A DNA stretch of 64,000 bases, taken from contig CDRNVI010000196.1 of NCBI GenBank assembly GCA_977017575.1, positions 1 through 64,000 on the forward strand. Direction: 5' to 3'. The notes beneath the pieces were generated by a model. The model did no database searches and had not been told where the DNA came from. It saw only the letters and a program-made list of their open reading frames with translations. The position numbers and the translations under genes are program-made. Shown one piece after another: positions 12,586 to 25,700 of this stretch. Within the stretch, counting starts at the first letter, position 1, and every line of letters begins with the position of its first letter. The DNA comes from Paramoeba atlantica. Its lineage: Eukaryota; Discosea.

Positions 12586-13685
12586 TTTGTTAACAATTTT
12601 ATTTACTAGAAATACCACTGGGATGTCCACCACCAAATTATCAAACATCATATTTATGTGGACATGGGGCTCCCTGTGTTCAACCTCCTGATGAACCAAC
12701 TTTCTTGCAAGCCAAACGCCATTTACGTTCATTCTTTTTTCTCTTTCTTTCTTTCTTTTTTTTTCTTTCTTTCTTTTTCTTTCTTTTTTCTCTTTCTTTT
12801 CTTTTCCTCCTTTTCTTTCTTTTTCTCTTCTGAAAAAGACTCAGTTTTTCAAAAAAAGGATCATTAGATGTTGTAGGAGTTGTTGAGAAATTTCTTGGAA
12901 TGCAATCTCTTCTGATATCTCGTTATCCATCTTATTTTCAGTTCTTTTTTTCTTTTCCTTTCTTTACTCCTTTTTCTTTGAATCAATTTTTGATTTATTT
13001 TTAGATCGATCTTGAAAGCAGTTTTCGCAAACAAAACAAAGAAAAAGGTCTTTTTTTTTTGATTTTTTTCAAGATAATTTAAATCAATTTATGATTTCAA
13101 AATAATCAAAAAATTTCTTGTCTTTTGATATCAAAAAATAATATCTTTTGATATCAAATAAAATTTATCAAATAAATTTAAAAATGAACTCTTTCAAAAT
13201 AGGGACTTCGTGAGCTGTTGAATGAGACAATTTGGGAGCAAATTAACAACAATCATTATTATGACAATGTTCTTTATCAAATGGCAATCGAAAAAATGAA
13301 TTCTTTGGCAGGTTTTTTTTTCTTTTTATTTTTTGAGGAAAATATTATTTAAAGAGAAGAAGAAAAGAGAAAAAGTAAAAATGAAAAAAGAATAAAATTA
13401 TTAGTAATTTAGAAAAATTAATTTTGTTCTTTTTCAGAAAAATGTAATTTGAATTTTGAGCAAATAGAGAAAGACAATGCAGAAAAAAAGAAACCATCTA
13501 TCCAATTTTATAAAAATAGTGGTCAAAAAGAAAGAATCAGAATGAGAGATGAACGTCGAAAACAGTTTCGGGAAAGAAAAGAAAGGAGAGAAAGAAAGGG
13601 AGAAAAGAGAGATGTGGAGAATGAATTTTCTCGAAATTTGAGGAGGAGAATAGAGAGTCATTATTCTCGAGAGAGGAAAAAATGA
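10516..13685 (+). CDS. HS2ST/uronyl-like sulfotransferase, type II membrane
   Basis: Starts MMSLFLWNFLLLCLSLSFF (signal anchor) followed by a Ser- and Glu/Arg-rich stem, as in Golgi sulfotransferases. The first catalytic exon holds the PAPS-binding loop YIRIGKAGSSALFSWLR, a variant of the usual PKTGST. Then come RPVIYGGVHSFYLNFTRH (about 11170-11225), the 3'-phosphate motif MMRKPDIRYVSQYEFWRTL (exon from about 11734), the Cys-rich IPLGCPPPNYQTSYLCGHGA (12612-12720), VVGVVEKFLGMQSLLISRYP (about 12870-12940) and a basic C-terminus (13440-13685, TGA). This order fits the heparan-sulfate/uronyl 2-O-sulfotransferase family (Sulfotransfer_2). It would transfer sulfate from PAPS to a sugar chain in the Golgi lumen. 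Two exons have tandemly duplicated 5' edges. The acceptor sugar is unknown. Confidence 0.75.
11330..11815 (+). repeat. Two-copy duplication over a sulfotransferase exon edge
   Basis: About 250 bases (TAATTATT-type microsatellite, acceptor, and the first 75 or so exon bases including MMRKPDIRYVSQYEFWRTL) are present twice. The copy at 11487-11560 breaks off after ...ACTCTC. The copy at 11734-11880 continues into the full exon. Both have the same acceptor context (acaacaacaatag). Confidence 0.9.
12020..12720 (+). repeat. Four-copy duplication over a sulfotransferase exon edge
   Basis: Units of about 180-230 bases carrying the acceptor and the start of the exon (CPPPNYQTSYLCGHG region) occur near 12035, 12210, 12390 and 12612. 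Only the last runs on into the rest of the exon. Each is followed by AT-rich intron sequence, and the third by an ATTT tetranucleotide array (12505-12590). The copies differ by a few substitutions. Confidence 0.9.
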
Positions 13686-13989
13686 GATGAAAAGAGAGGA
13701 GAGGAATGAAGAAAGAGAGAGAGAAAGTTTTAAAAATATTTGTTTAATTTATTTAATTTTTAAAAAACAAGAATAAAATGTTATCACAAAAAAAAATCTC
13801 TCCTTTTTTAATTATTATTTTCTTATTATTTCTTTATTATTTTTAGATAGGAGGGGAAATCCCCAATTCATGCATTAATTTCAAGGTTTTTACACAAGAA
13901 AAAATGTTTTCAGGAGAATGAACGAGTGATAAAAGAACAAGACAGAGAGAAAGAGAAAAAGAAAGAGAGAGAAAAAGAGAAAGAATATA
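13686..13989. other. Intergenic, convergent 3' ends
   Basis: Spacer between the sulfotransferase and the tandem pseudo-kexin gene. An AATAAA lies at about 13771. Otherwise AT- and GA-rich with no recognised feature. Confidence 0.5.
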
Positions 13990-16618
13990 TCAAGAATAAA
14001 GAAAACTATTACACATAGAATAACAAACAGCCATAAAAAAGAAAGTTTGCCCCAAAAAAAGAGAGACCATGACCCGTGGCGATTTTTCCATCATTTGAGA
14101 GAAAAGATTTTGAAATGCTTCAAATTCTCCTTCTTCTTCTTCTTCTTCTTCTTCTTCATCATCTTCTGATATTTCTTCTGTGTATTCTTCTTCTGTGTAT
14201 TCTTCTTCTGTGTATTCTTCTTCTGTGTACTCTTCTTCTGTATATTCGTCTTCTTCTTCTTCTTCTGTGTACTCTTCTTCCTCTGTGATTTCTTCTATGA
14301 TTTCTTCTGAGAATTCTTCTTCTTCTCCTTTTTCTTCTTTCATTTGCGATGTTTCCTCCCCTTTCAATTCCTCTTTGTCTCTCTCCTCTTCCCCTTTCTC
14401 TTCTCTTTTCAATTCCCCTTTTTCTTTCTCCTCTTCTCCTTTTTCTCTTTCTTCTTTCTTTTCTTCCAGTTTCCCTATTCTTTCATTTTCTGGTCCAACT
14501 TTTCCAGAGATGAATTTCTCTTTCCCTTTCATCTTACTTACAACAACACCTTCTTCATCATCATCATCTTCTTCTTCTGATTCTTCTTCAATAACTTCAA
14601 ATTTTTCTTCTTTTCCCAATCTTAATGTCAATCCATATTTGATCACTAAAAATTTTGTGAGAAGAGAAAAGAAGAGAAAGAAAAAAGGGAAAGAGGAGAA
14701 AGGAGAGAAGAAAAAATCGAACCATAGTACCAAATAGTGATTTGCGCAAATATTATCATCATAGCAAAAGTAACTAAAACCAAAAAAAAAATCAACCAAA
14801 AAGAAAAAAGAGAGAAAGAGAAAGAGAAAGAGAAAGAGAAAGAAAAAAGAGAAAGAAAAAAGAAAAAAAGAAAACAAACCAACAAAACCATTCAATTTTT
14901 TGTCTTTAACAGGACACCTCTCTTTTATACAACCCATACACTAAAAATAAAACATTTTGTTAGCTTTTTTTAAAACCTTTTTTTTTTGTTTATTTCTTAC
15001 AATTTGAAGAAATGGAAAATAAAAAATTGGATTGGGAAAAAGAGAGAAATGAAAAAACAAAACTTGATCGAATGGAATATTAAAGCAACACTGTCAAAAG
15101 AACGATCAAATGAGAATTGAACAATCAAAAGAAAATTAAATTAGAAAAAATATTAAAAAATAATTAAAAAATAGTAATAAAATAAATAATAAAATTGAAC
15201 ATGTTCACAAGTTTGACAAGTTTCCCCGACTTGGCAAGGACCATCATAAAGAATGGGAGTAGGAGAAGGAGAAGGAGAAGAGAGAGGAGAGGGAGAAGGG
15301 GAAGAGAGAAAGAGAGGAGAGGGAGAAGGGGAAGAGAGAGGAGAGGGAGAGGGGGAAGGGAGAGGAGAGGGGGAAAGAGAGGGGAAGGGAGAGGGAGAGA
15401 GAGAGGGGAGAGGAGAGGGGGAGTGAGAGGGAGAGGGGAGAGGAGAGGGAGAGGGGAAAGGAGAGGGAGAGGGGAGGGGGGAAGGAGAGGGGGAAGAGAG
15501 AGGAGAGGGGGATGGAATTGGAGAGGGGAATGGGGAAGGGGCTCCCCATGTTGGAGTTGGGGTTGGAAGAGGAAAGGGAGAGGGAGAAGAAGAAGGAAAG
15601 GGGAATGGAGAGGGGATTGGAGAGGGGAGAGAGGGGAGAGAGGGAGAGGGGAAGGGGGATGGAGATGGAAAGGGTGAGGGATGGGGGGAGGGGGAGGGGG
15701 AAGGAGAAGGTTCTGTTTTTAGTTTTGCTCCTAGGAATAGTTTGAGTTCTATTCGGGTTACTTGTCCCTGTTTTGTTTGGTTTTTTTTTTTAGAAGGAGA
15801 GAGGGAGAAGAGAGAGGGGAGAAAGAGAGAGGGGAAAAGAGAAAAAGGAAGGAAAGAAACATACCGAATCTTGACACAAAGTATCAGTGACTGTGACAAC
15901 CCAATTTCCCTAAAAAAGAAAAAGGAACTTAACAAAAGAAGAGAGAAGAGAGAGGGAGGAGAAAGAAAAGAGAAAGAATTACCACAAAACGTTCACCCCA
16001 AAAGAATGGGGTTGTGAATTTTGGTTTCCACTAAAAGAAAAAAAAATATTATTCTTTTATTCTTAATAATTTTTGAATCATAAAAAATATCAATTATTCT
16101 TAAATAAATTCTTTTTTTTTGTGTGTGTTTCAAAAAGAAAAGAAATCATAAATTATGATTCCAAAAAATAATAAAAAAATGGCATACTGAATTGGAGTCT
16201 AGTTTATGTTTGAGTGGAAATTTTCCTTCTGGTGTTAATTTCACATCTGTTCCAATAATTAAATAATAATTAAATGAAAATCAAAGATAAATTTTGAAGA
16301 AAAATAAAAGCCTAAAAAGAATAAAAGAATAAAAACAAAACAAAATAATAAAATAAAAAATTAAAAATTTAAAAAAACCATGTGTCTGAACATCACCAAC
16401 CAAATTCCTCAAAATAATTCGAAAAATCTCAGAATTAATCCCCAAAATAGGAAAAGAATAGAGCTCTAAATCCTTAAATTTTGGATGACTTTTAAAAGAT
16501 GGAAAAATTATCATTTTGAGATCATTTTCTCTTTTTGTATTGGTGAAAGATTTTGTGACTGTTGTGATCTGTGAAAGAAAAGAAAGAAAAATTAAAATTG
16601 CACTCAATAAAAATAAAT

Positions 16619-16680
<62 letters not shown>

Positions 16681-17077
16681 TAAAAATAAAAATAAACTTG
16701 TTCATCAAGATCACAATCCTCAGTGGGATTTATGACAACAGCAACAGCCCCTTCTATCATTGTCAAACATCTACAAAAAAAAAATGAGAAAGAAAAAGAG
16801 AAGAAAAAGAAAAAAACTAAAGAAAAATGAAAAAAAAACAAAACAAATAAAGAAGAAAAAAAGAAATAATAATAAGAAAAAAAAAAAATCAAAACTCTCC
16901 ATCTCTTTTCTCTCTCTCTCTTCTCTCTTTCCTATCTTCAGAAGGTGGTTCTTCATTCACATTTTCAACCATTTCTGGTTCTGGTTCAAGTTCTGATTCT
17001 GATTCTGGTTCTGGTTCTGATCCAGAACAACAAGGAGAAGAGATAAAGACAAATCGAACTCCATTAAAATCAACCTT

Positions 17078-17108
<31 letters not shown>

Positions 17109-19504
17109 GGAAGAGAAAAAAGAGTGAATCAAAAAAATTAAAGAATAAACATTTCAAAAAAACAATTTAATAAATAAATAAATAAAAAAAAAAATATCAG
17201 GAAACTGTTTGTTGTGGAAGACGAGAATATTGTGTATCCAATACCAATGATTCATCAACCTAATAAATAATTCAATAAAAAATAAAATAAATAATTCATT
17301 AAAAAATAAAATAAATAATTCATTAAAAAAATAAAATAACTAATTCATTAAAAAAATAAAATAAACTATTCATAAAAAATAAAATAAATCCATTAAAATA
17401 AAATAAATAATTCATTCATAATAATTAATTGATAAGAAAAGAGAAAGCAAAACCGTAATTCTGGTAGTTTGAGAAAATTGTTCTCCTCTTGGCTATTCTT
17501 TCCCATTAAAAAAGACAAAGAAAAAAGAGAAAAGAAGAAAAGAGAAAGAAAAGAGAAAGAGAAAAGAAACTGTCATCAAAACGACTTTTGTTCCAGAAGG
17601 AGATGTCAAAGAAATTTCCAATTCATCTTTATGAGGAAAAAATAAAATAATAAAAAAATTAAATTTATTATTTTTAATGACTCAAATATTTTTTTGAAAT
17701 ATTGAAAATGTTTTAAATTTTTTAAAGTTGATTTTTTTTCAAAAGGAAAGAGAAAGAGAAAGAGACCAGGAGCAGAATGGCGAATGTCAAATGACACCTA
17801 ATAATCAAATAATCTTAGAAAATAATAATACAACTTATTTTATTCAACAACATGAAAAACAAGAAGAAAAGAACAAAAATAAGAATAAAAAAATAGGTTT
17901 CAAAATAAAAAAAAAAATAATTTCATTGAAAAATTAAATCATTAAATAAAACAAAAAAAAGAACAAAATTTGAACAAAAAAAATTAAATTAAAAAAACCT
18001 CAATTTGCTGAAGTTCTAAAGCTTGGTGCTGATTTTGATTGATTTTCAGTGTAGACTCCATTTTTCCTGTACAATCTGGAATATTTCTACAAAAACAAAT
18101 GAATAAAATTCTGAACATTGACTTAGATTATTCTTCAGAAAAAGGAAGAGAGAGAGAGAGAGAAGAGAAATGAAAAAAGAAAAAAGAAAAAAGAAAAAAA
18201 GAAAAGAAAAAGAAAAAAGAAAAGAAAACTTTCTTGAAGAAGAACGAACAACTTGACTTGCAGGAGCATGAGAAATCGGAGAATGATATTTTATTAAATG
18301 GATCGCTTTTGTTGGATTGACTAATCCATATCTATTTTTTTTTATTATTTATTTTTTTTTATTTATTTTATCATTTTTAATATTATTGATGACCTTATTT
18401 TTTTTCTTTGTTATGATTTTTTATTAGATTGAATTTTATTTTTATTATTCTTATTATTTATTATGAAATATTTAAGATGATAAAAAAAGAAAAAGAGAAA
18501 ATAAAAAAAATAACCCAAAATCGTGACTGAACATCCGACCAACACCATTTTGTTGCCAGCCACCTCCTCCAGGTTGTTCAATTACTATTCAATTATATTA
18601 TTATTTCTTTTTATTTTATTTATTGCTTCATTTTTTCCATATTTTTATTTCATTTTCTTATTTTTAGTAATTTAGATAAAAATAACCTTCCGCAGTAGAC
18701 AAGAGAGCGAAAAAAACATCAGCTGCCTTCAAATCCCCGTTTTGCTTCAAAATCAAAATCAAAATCAATTCATTTTAGATAATTTTTCTTTTTTTTCATT
18801 TAAAAAATAATTGTGCAACACACAAAATTAAAAATCAAATTAAAAATAAAAATAAATAAATGAATTTAAAACCTCAAGGAGAAGCGCAGAAACCCCAGCA
18901 ACAACGGCAGCACTTGCCTAAAAAAAAAATGAATAATGAATAATTATGAATGATTTGTTCTCTTTTTCAAAAAATAAATATTGAAAAATAAAAAGAGATT
19001 TCTTTTTTGGAATTGTTTTTTAACAATTCAAAATAAAATAAAACCTGAGAGCCATCCAAACTTAAATCAGAGCACATTCGATCAAATGTTGTTTTCAGCT
19101 TTCAAAAAACAAATTTCAGAAAGAGAAAAGAGAGGTAATTAAGTAAGAAAAAAGAAAAAGAAATAGAAAAAAAGAGAAGGGAGAGAAGAAGAAGAAAAAC
19201 CTGAGTTGGTGCAGAAACGAGATAGCTTGCACAAAAAGGAGAAGAACCAACTTTTCCGTCTCTTGTTACTTGACTGATACTCATTATCTATTTTTTGGAA
19301 GAAGAGAAAAAGAAATAAATCATTTTGAAAAAATATAAAAATAATAATAAATATCGAGCTATTTTGAATCATAATAACAACAACAATAATAATACAATCT
19401 AAAAAATAAGAAAGAAAACAAAATAAGAACATCACGCTGAGCATTCAACGTCTGAGTCTAACAATTGCCCATCATCTCTCTATCATCATTAACAGAACAA
19501 CAAC

Positions 19505-19549
<45 letters not shown>

Positions 19550-19658
19550 CTAATCTAAAAAAAAAAGAAAAAGAATAATACATCACGCTGAGCATTCAAA
19601 GTCTGAGTCTAACAATTGCCCATCATCTCTCTATCATCATTAACAGAACAACAACAAC

Positions 19659-19700
<42 letters not shown>

Positions 19701-22700
19701 CTAATCTAAAAAAAAAAGAAAAAGAATAATACATCACGCTGAGCATTCAACGTCTGAGTCTGACAATTGCCCATGATATCTCTATCATCATTAACAGAAG
19801 AAATAGCGACAATTCCTTTTCGATGTCTTCCATCTTTCATATGATGGTCGTATGAATTTTCGGTTAGTGGTGATACTGCTCCGAATGTATATAAATGGAT
19901 GTCAATTTGCTGGGAGTTTGGGGGAGAGAGAGGAGAGAGAAGAGAGAGAGAGGAGAGAGGAGAGAGAGAAGGAGAGAGAGGCCGAGGAGAGAGGATGAGA
20001 AAGAAAATATTTTTTTTTGATTTTTTTGAGAGAAAAAGAAAAGAGAAGAGAAAAAGAAAAGAAAAGAAAGAAAACAGATGTTTGGGCAAAGAGGAGAGAA
20101 TCCGTCTTCTCAGGGCGATCCAGACTCTCAGCTTCCAATATCAGTAACCTTGCTGAAAAGAGAGAAAGAAAAGAGAGGAGAAAAAAATGTGAATCAAGAA
20201 GAGAAAGAGAGAGAGAGAGAGAGAGAACCTTCATTTGCAACCCCAACAGAACAAAAATTATTATTTCCAGTCCCAACAACCAAAGACGCCACTATTTTTC
20301 ATAAAAAGAGAGAAGAGAAAAGAAAAGAAAGAGAGAAAAAGATAAGAATTTCCTTCTCCTTTTCTCATTTCCCCTTCTCTTTTCTCTTTCTGTATTTTTT
20401 CCTTCTTTTCTTTTCTCTCTCTCTTTCTTCTTCTCTCTCTTACCTGCGGTTCCAAAGGGACGAGAAGAATCAAATTCTGAATTTTGTCCAAGATGAGAAT
20501 TCGTCTTATCCAAACGGCCAGTCAAGTCTTCGGAAAGAGAAAGAAAGTGAATAAAAAGAGAAGAAAAGAGAGAAGAGAGAAGAAAAGAGAGAAAAGAGAG
20601 AAGAGAAAACCTCGATTGCCTTCGTCTGCTGCAAGAACATTAACTGCAATTCGAACACCTATTTTGAAAAGAGAAGAAGAAGAAGAGAAGAGAAAAAGAG
20701 TTTAGAGTTTTGATATTTTTCTTTCATATTAAGCAATTAAAATACCATTGCCACTCAATCCTTCTTCATATTTCCCCTTTTAAAAGAAAGAGTTAATTGC
20801 AAAGAAAAATAATAAACAAAAGATTCAACAATTAAAAGAAAAGAAAAGAGATCTTGATATTATTTGATGAAAAAAATTCTTTTCTATTCAAAAAACAATA
20901 AAAAAAAATAACAACAATAAAAAAACAAACAATTTTTTCAACATACAAAAAAACCAACCTTCAAGTCAAGACCAAACTTTTCACCACTGTGCAAATGCCA
21001 CTGTTCAGAATAACGAGGATCATAATAATTAAAGTATGCCAAAGAACCGCTTGGTTTATCGGATGGTTTCATAAAAGAACCTAGAGAAAATCTTATTTCT
21101 GCTGATTTTAAAATTCCCTGTTTTTTTTGTTTTAGAGGAGAGAGAGAGAAGAAAGGGATTTGAGAGGAAAGAGAGGGATTTTTTTTTGAGATTCAATTGT
21201 GTGAAAGTGGTAAAAGAAACGGAAGAGAAAGAAAGAGAAGGAGAAAGAGAGAACTCCATCTCCGCATAATGTATCACGAATGGATAATTTCCAAATTCCC
21301 TATTCAAAAAAAAAATTAAAAATCAAGAGAAAGAGAGAAAGAGAGAAAAGAAGAAGAAAAAAAGAAACAAAGAAGAAAATAACCTTTCTGGCTTCTCCCA
21401 AAAAGAAGTGACTCCCCATGACCCAATTTGTCATCTTTTGAAGAAATAAATTCAAAAATTAATTCCAAAAAAATTCGAATATCAATTTAATGAAATATTC
21501 CAAAAAAAAATCAAATCGAAATACAAAAAATATTTCAATTTTTTAACAAAAAAAAAACAGAGAATGATTCCAAAAAAAAAAGATAATTATTCTAAAAAAC
21601 AAAAAGAAAAAACAATACAGGAGGAAAAGAAGATTTGATAGGTCGAGTACCATCAGAAACCACTTTCACATCTATTAATATTAAAAAAATAAATAATAAT
21701 AATTATTATTCTCTTTTCTTTTCTCTTCTCTTCTTTTCTTTATTTTAAAAACCTTCTCAAATTTCCTGGAAAACAAATCAACCAATTTTTTTAAAAGAAA
21801 TTTATAAATTAAAATCAAAAAAAAAAAAAGAAAAAAAACCAAAAATCCGAGAACGAAACTGACTCAAAACCAATTCCGGAAAAAAAGAACAAGAACCAAA
21901 AACAGGAATTTCAAGAGAAAGAGAAGAGATCTCATCTTCTCTTTTGTTATCTGGTAAAAGAAATATGAAAAATAAGAGAGAGGAATTTGGGTCTGCTTTT
22001 TTCTTTTCAATGATGATGTTGACCTATGAGGAAAAGAGAGAGAGAGAGAGGAGAAAAGAGAAAGAAGAGAAATGGAGTGAAGAATGAGAAAGAGAAAAAG
22101 TTACTTTGCCAAAAAAATGAAAATGAAAAAATTCAAAAAAAAATAAATTCCTTCTGAAATAAATCAAAAGAAAAAAAGAAAAAAAAAGAAAAAAAAGAAA
22201 AAAAAATAAATTTGTAACTTGAGTCCCAAGAGAACAATATGAAGGTCTCAAAAGAACTCCTGTTTTTTCACGAAATTTTATTTTACAACTAAAAAAAAAG
22301 GATTCTTAGAAAAAAGAAGAGAGAGAGAGAGAGAAAGAAAGAAAGAAAGAAAAAAGACAAAACTCTCTCATTCGACAACAAGATAACTGAGCTTCAGAAA
22401 AATAAACACCCTTCCAATTTTGCTAAAAATAAGAATAAAAAAACAAATTAATATTAATATTTTAAAAATATTAATATATCAATAATTTAATAAGAAATAA
22501 TTATTATTCAAGATTAAGAAATCTATAAAAATAATAAAATTTGTGAAGTGAAAATTTCTTTTTAAAAGTTCATTTTTAAAATATTTTCAAGAAAAAAATA
22601 AAATAATTTTTGAAAAAGAAAGAAAAATACAGCTTTTTCTCGCATTTTCCAATTAATAAACCAGAAATTTAATATTGTTTTCTCCCCAATCTGTCATCAG

Positions 22701-25700
22701 AAAAGAGTTTAAAAAGAGTTTAAAAAAAGAAAAGAGGGAAAAAAAGAGAAATAAAAACAATTAAACGAGGTGAGTCTGAAGGGAGAGCTCCTCTTTGCTA
22801 TTTGAAGAATTGAGAAAAAGAGACAAGAGAAAGAGACAAAAAAGAGAGAAAGAAAAGAAAGAAAGAGAGAGAAAATACGGTCATTAAAATAGATTCAGTC
22901 CCAGAAGGAGAAGTTAACTTCACTTCCAAGTCACCTTGAAAGAAAAAGAAGAGAAAACTTTCGAGTTATTATCTTTCTATTTTCTCTCTCTCTCTTTTGT
23001 GCTTCTTTTTTCTTTCTTTTCTCTCTTATCAATGAAAATACCTGGTGACGGATGCTCAATATCTACACTCACCTAAAGTGAAAAATGAATTCATCAAAAG
23101 AAATAAATGGGAGAGAGAGAGAGAAGAGGGGGGAGAGAGAGGAGAGGAGAGAGAGAAGAACCTCAACATATTGAATAGGGTCAGGACTCGAGGTTCTCAT
23201 CTCAACAGTTGACAATGCGGTTTTTCCCACACAATCTAATATTTCGCTATTTTTGATTTTGTTATTATTATGTTATTATTATTATTGAAAAAGAAACTCA
23301 AATATCCTTTTCTCTTTTCATTTTTTCATTTTTTTTTCAACCAAAAAGTAATTTTTCCTTTTTTTAGATCTCAAATAACAAAAAAAAAAAAAGCTCTTCA
23401 AACCAAGATGGAAAAAATGCCTTGACATGTTTGACACTCCCAGAAATAGTCTCAGTATTTTCATCAACAAATTCTAGCGCTTTAGTCACGTTTACTGCCC
23501 CAAAACTAGATTTGATTTTTAAAAAATGATTTTGTTAATGAAAGAATTATCAGAAAAACTGAAACAATTTATCAAAAATCAGAAAAGAGAAAGAAAAGGA
23601 AAGAAAAAGAAAAGAAAAAGAAACCCAAAAAGATGGCTAATAGAAAAACCAGCTGCATTTCGTTGCCAATCTCCTTCTTTTATCTTTGTTGCGGTTGATG
23701 CAAATATATATTGTATGTCAAACCATGCTAATGCTGGTTTTTTCTGTTTGGTTGAAGAAAGAGAGAGAGAGAAAAGAGAGAAGGAGAAGGGAAAAGGGAA
23801 AGGGAAAGAGAAAGAGAAAAGAAGAAAAAAAACAAATTATGAGAAAATGAGCAAGAGAAGAGAGAAAAGAAAGAGAGAAACTTCAAGAAGAAGAGCAGTA
23901 GCCCCTGAAACAAGAGCAGAAGCAGCCTTTTTAAAAAAAAGAATAAGAAAAATATACTTTGTTCTCTTTTCTCTTTTCCTTTTCCCCTCTTTGAATCTCT
24001 CTTCTTCTTCTCTCTCCTTTTCTCTCTCCTCCATTCTCCTCTCTCTCTCTCTTCTCTCTTTCTTCTTCTCTCCAAAACCTGATTTCCTGGGAAATCCATC
24101 CGAGCACACTCAGCATTAAAAGTTGTTTTAACATTTGTTGGAGCAGAAACAAGATATTTTGAACAAATTGAACTTGGGACGCCTTGCTCTGTTATGTGAC
24201 TCACAAGTATCACCTTTAGAGAGAGAAAAGAGAAAGAGAGAAGAGAGAGAAGAGAGAGAAGAAGAGAAGGGGGAGAGAGAAGCAAGAGAAATTGATTTCA
24301 AATGAATCAATCAATTGAATCAGAAGAATACAAGAATAAAAAATAAAGAATAAATAAGAATCAAATTAACCTCTGGAAGAACATTAAAAGCATCTTGGTT
24401 ACAATTTGGAGAGGCATAAATATCATCAGAAATTGATCCAAAAACCACAATTCCTTTTCCCTATTTTATTTATTTTTATTTGGTGAATATTTTATTAATT
24501 ATTTTTAGTCTTGAATTTCATAAAAGATTTTTTTTCTTTTTCTTTTATTTACTTCAAATTAAATAATTTTTAAATCAAAAATAGGTTTGATGAATCAAAA
24601 GAAAAAGTGAAAGTGAAAAAGAAAGAAAGAAAACATCTCTTCCAGAGTGTAGATCATGCTCCAACTTTCTCTTCACATCACTCTAAAAAAAGGAAACAAA
24701 AAACAAAGAATGAGAAAAACAAATCAAAAAGAGAGAAAAAGAGAAAAGAGATAACTGAAAGAAGAAATCCATCATGAGAAAGCCCATGAGAAAACCAATA
24801 AATATCAACAACCTAGTCCAAAAGAAAAGAAAAAAGATGATTTTTAGGAGTGAAAAGAGAGAAGAGAAAGAGAAAGAAAATTTCGCCAATCTCCAAAAAA
24901 AAAAAATAATAAAAATAATAAATAATAAAAAAATTACATTATTAGCCACTTCAAACAAAAGAAAATCTTCATGAGGAGATTGTTCCCAACCAGTTATTAA
25001 CACTAAATTTGCTGTTACTTGTTAATCAGCTTCATTTTTTTGAAAGAGAGAAAGAGAGAGAGAAGAGAGAAAGAAAAGAGAGAGAGAGAAGAGAGAGAAG
25101 AGAAGAGAGAGAAAGAGAAAGAGAAAGAGAGAGACCTTGTGGCGCAACACCCAAAGAACAAAAATGGTTATTACTTGCAAGAATCAAAGATGCAGCTATC
25201 AAAAAAGAAAAGAGAAGAAGAAAAGAGATGAAAAAGAGAAGAGAAGTGAGTTTTTTTCTTGCAAATCTTCTTCTCAAGAATTTTCTCTGTATTTTCTCAA
25301 AAAACTTTCGAGAAAGAGAGAAAGGAGAAAGAGAAAGAGAAAAACAAACCAGCAGTTCCTCTTTCCAAGGCAAAAATATTATCAGAAACTGCATCAAGTG
25401 AAGAATGTTCTTTATCTAATCTCCCCACAAGATCTAAGAGAATAATAAATGAAAGAAAGAAAGGAAAGGAGGAAAAGAGAAATCTCTCTCTTTGCTCTCT
25501 CTCTCTTTCCCTTTTTAAATTCAACTCAAGCTCAAGAAATTAAAAGAAATGAAAGTTTTAAAATTGAATGAATAAAGAATCAAAAAATCAACCATGATAA
25601 AATTCAATTCATTCTCGAAAAAAGAAAAAGAAAAAGAAAGAAAAAAAACCAGGATTTGTGACATTTGCAATGGGAACAGAAACACCAACTGAAACACCTC

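Noticed and set aside
12500-12590. Evenly spaced ATTT array as a possible CRISPR or origin
   Set aside because: A plain tetranucleotide microsatellite without spacers inside an intron.
15195-15745. Gly/Arg-rich + strand frames
   Set aside because: Antisense of the Ser/Pro stalk of the pseudo-kexin gene.
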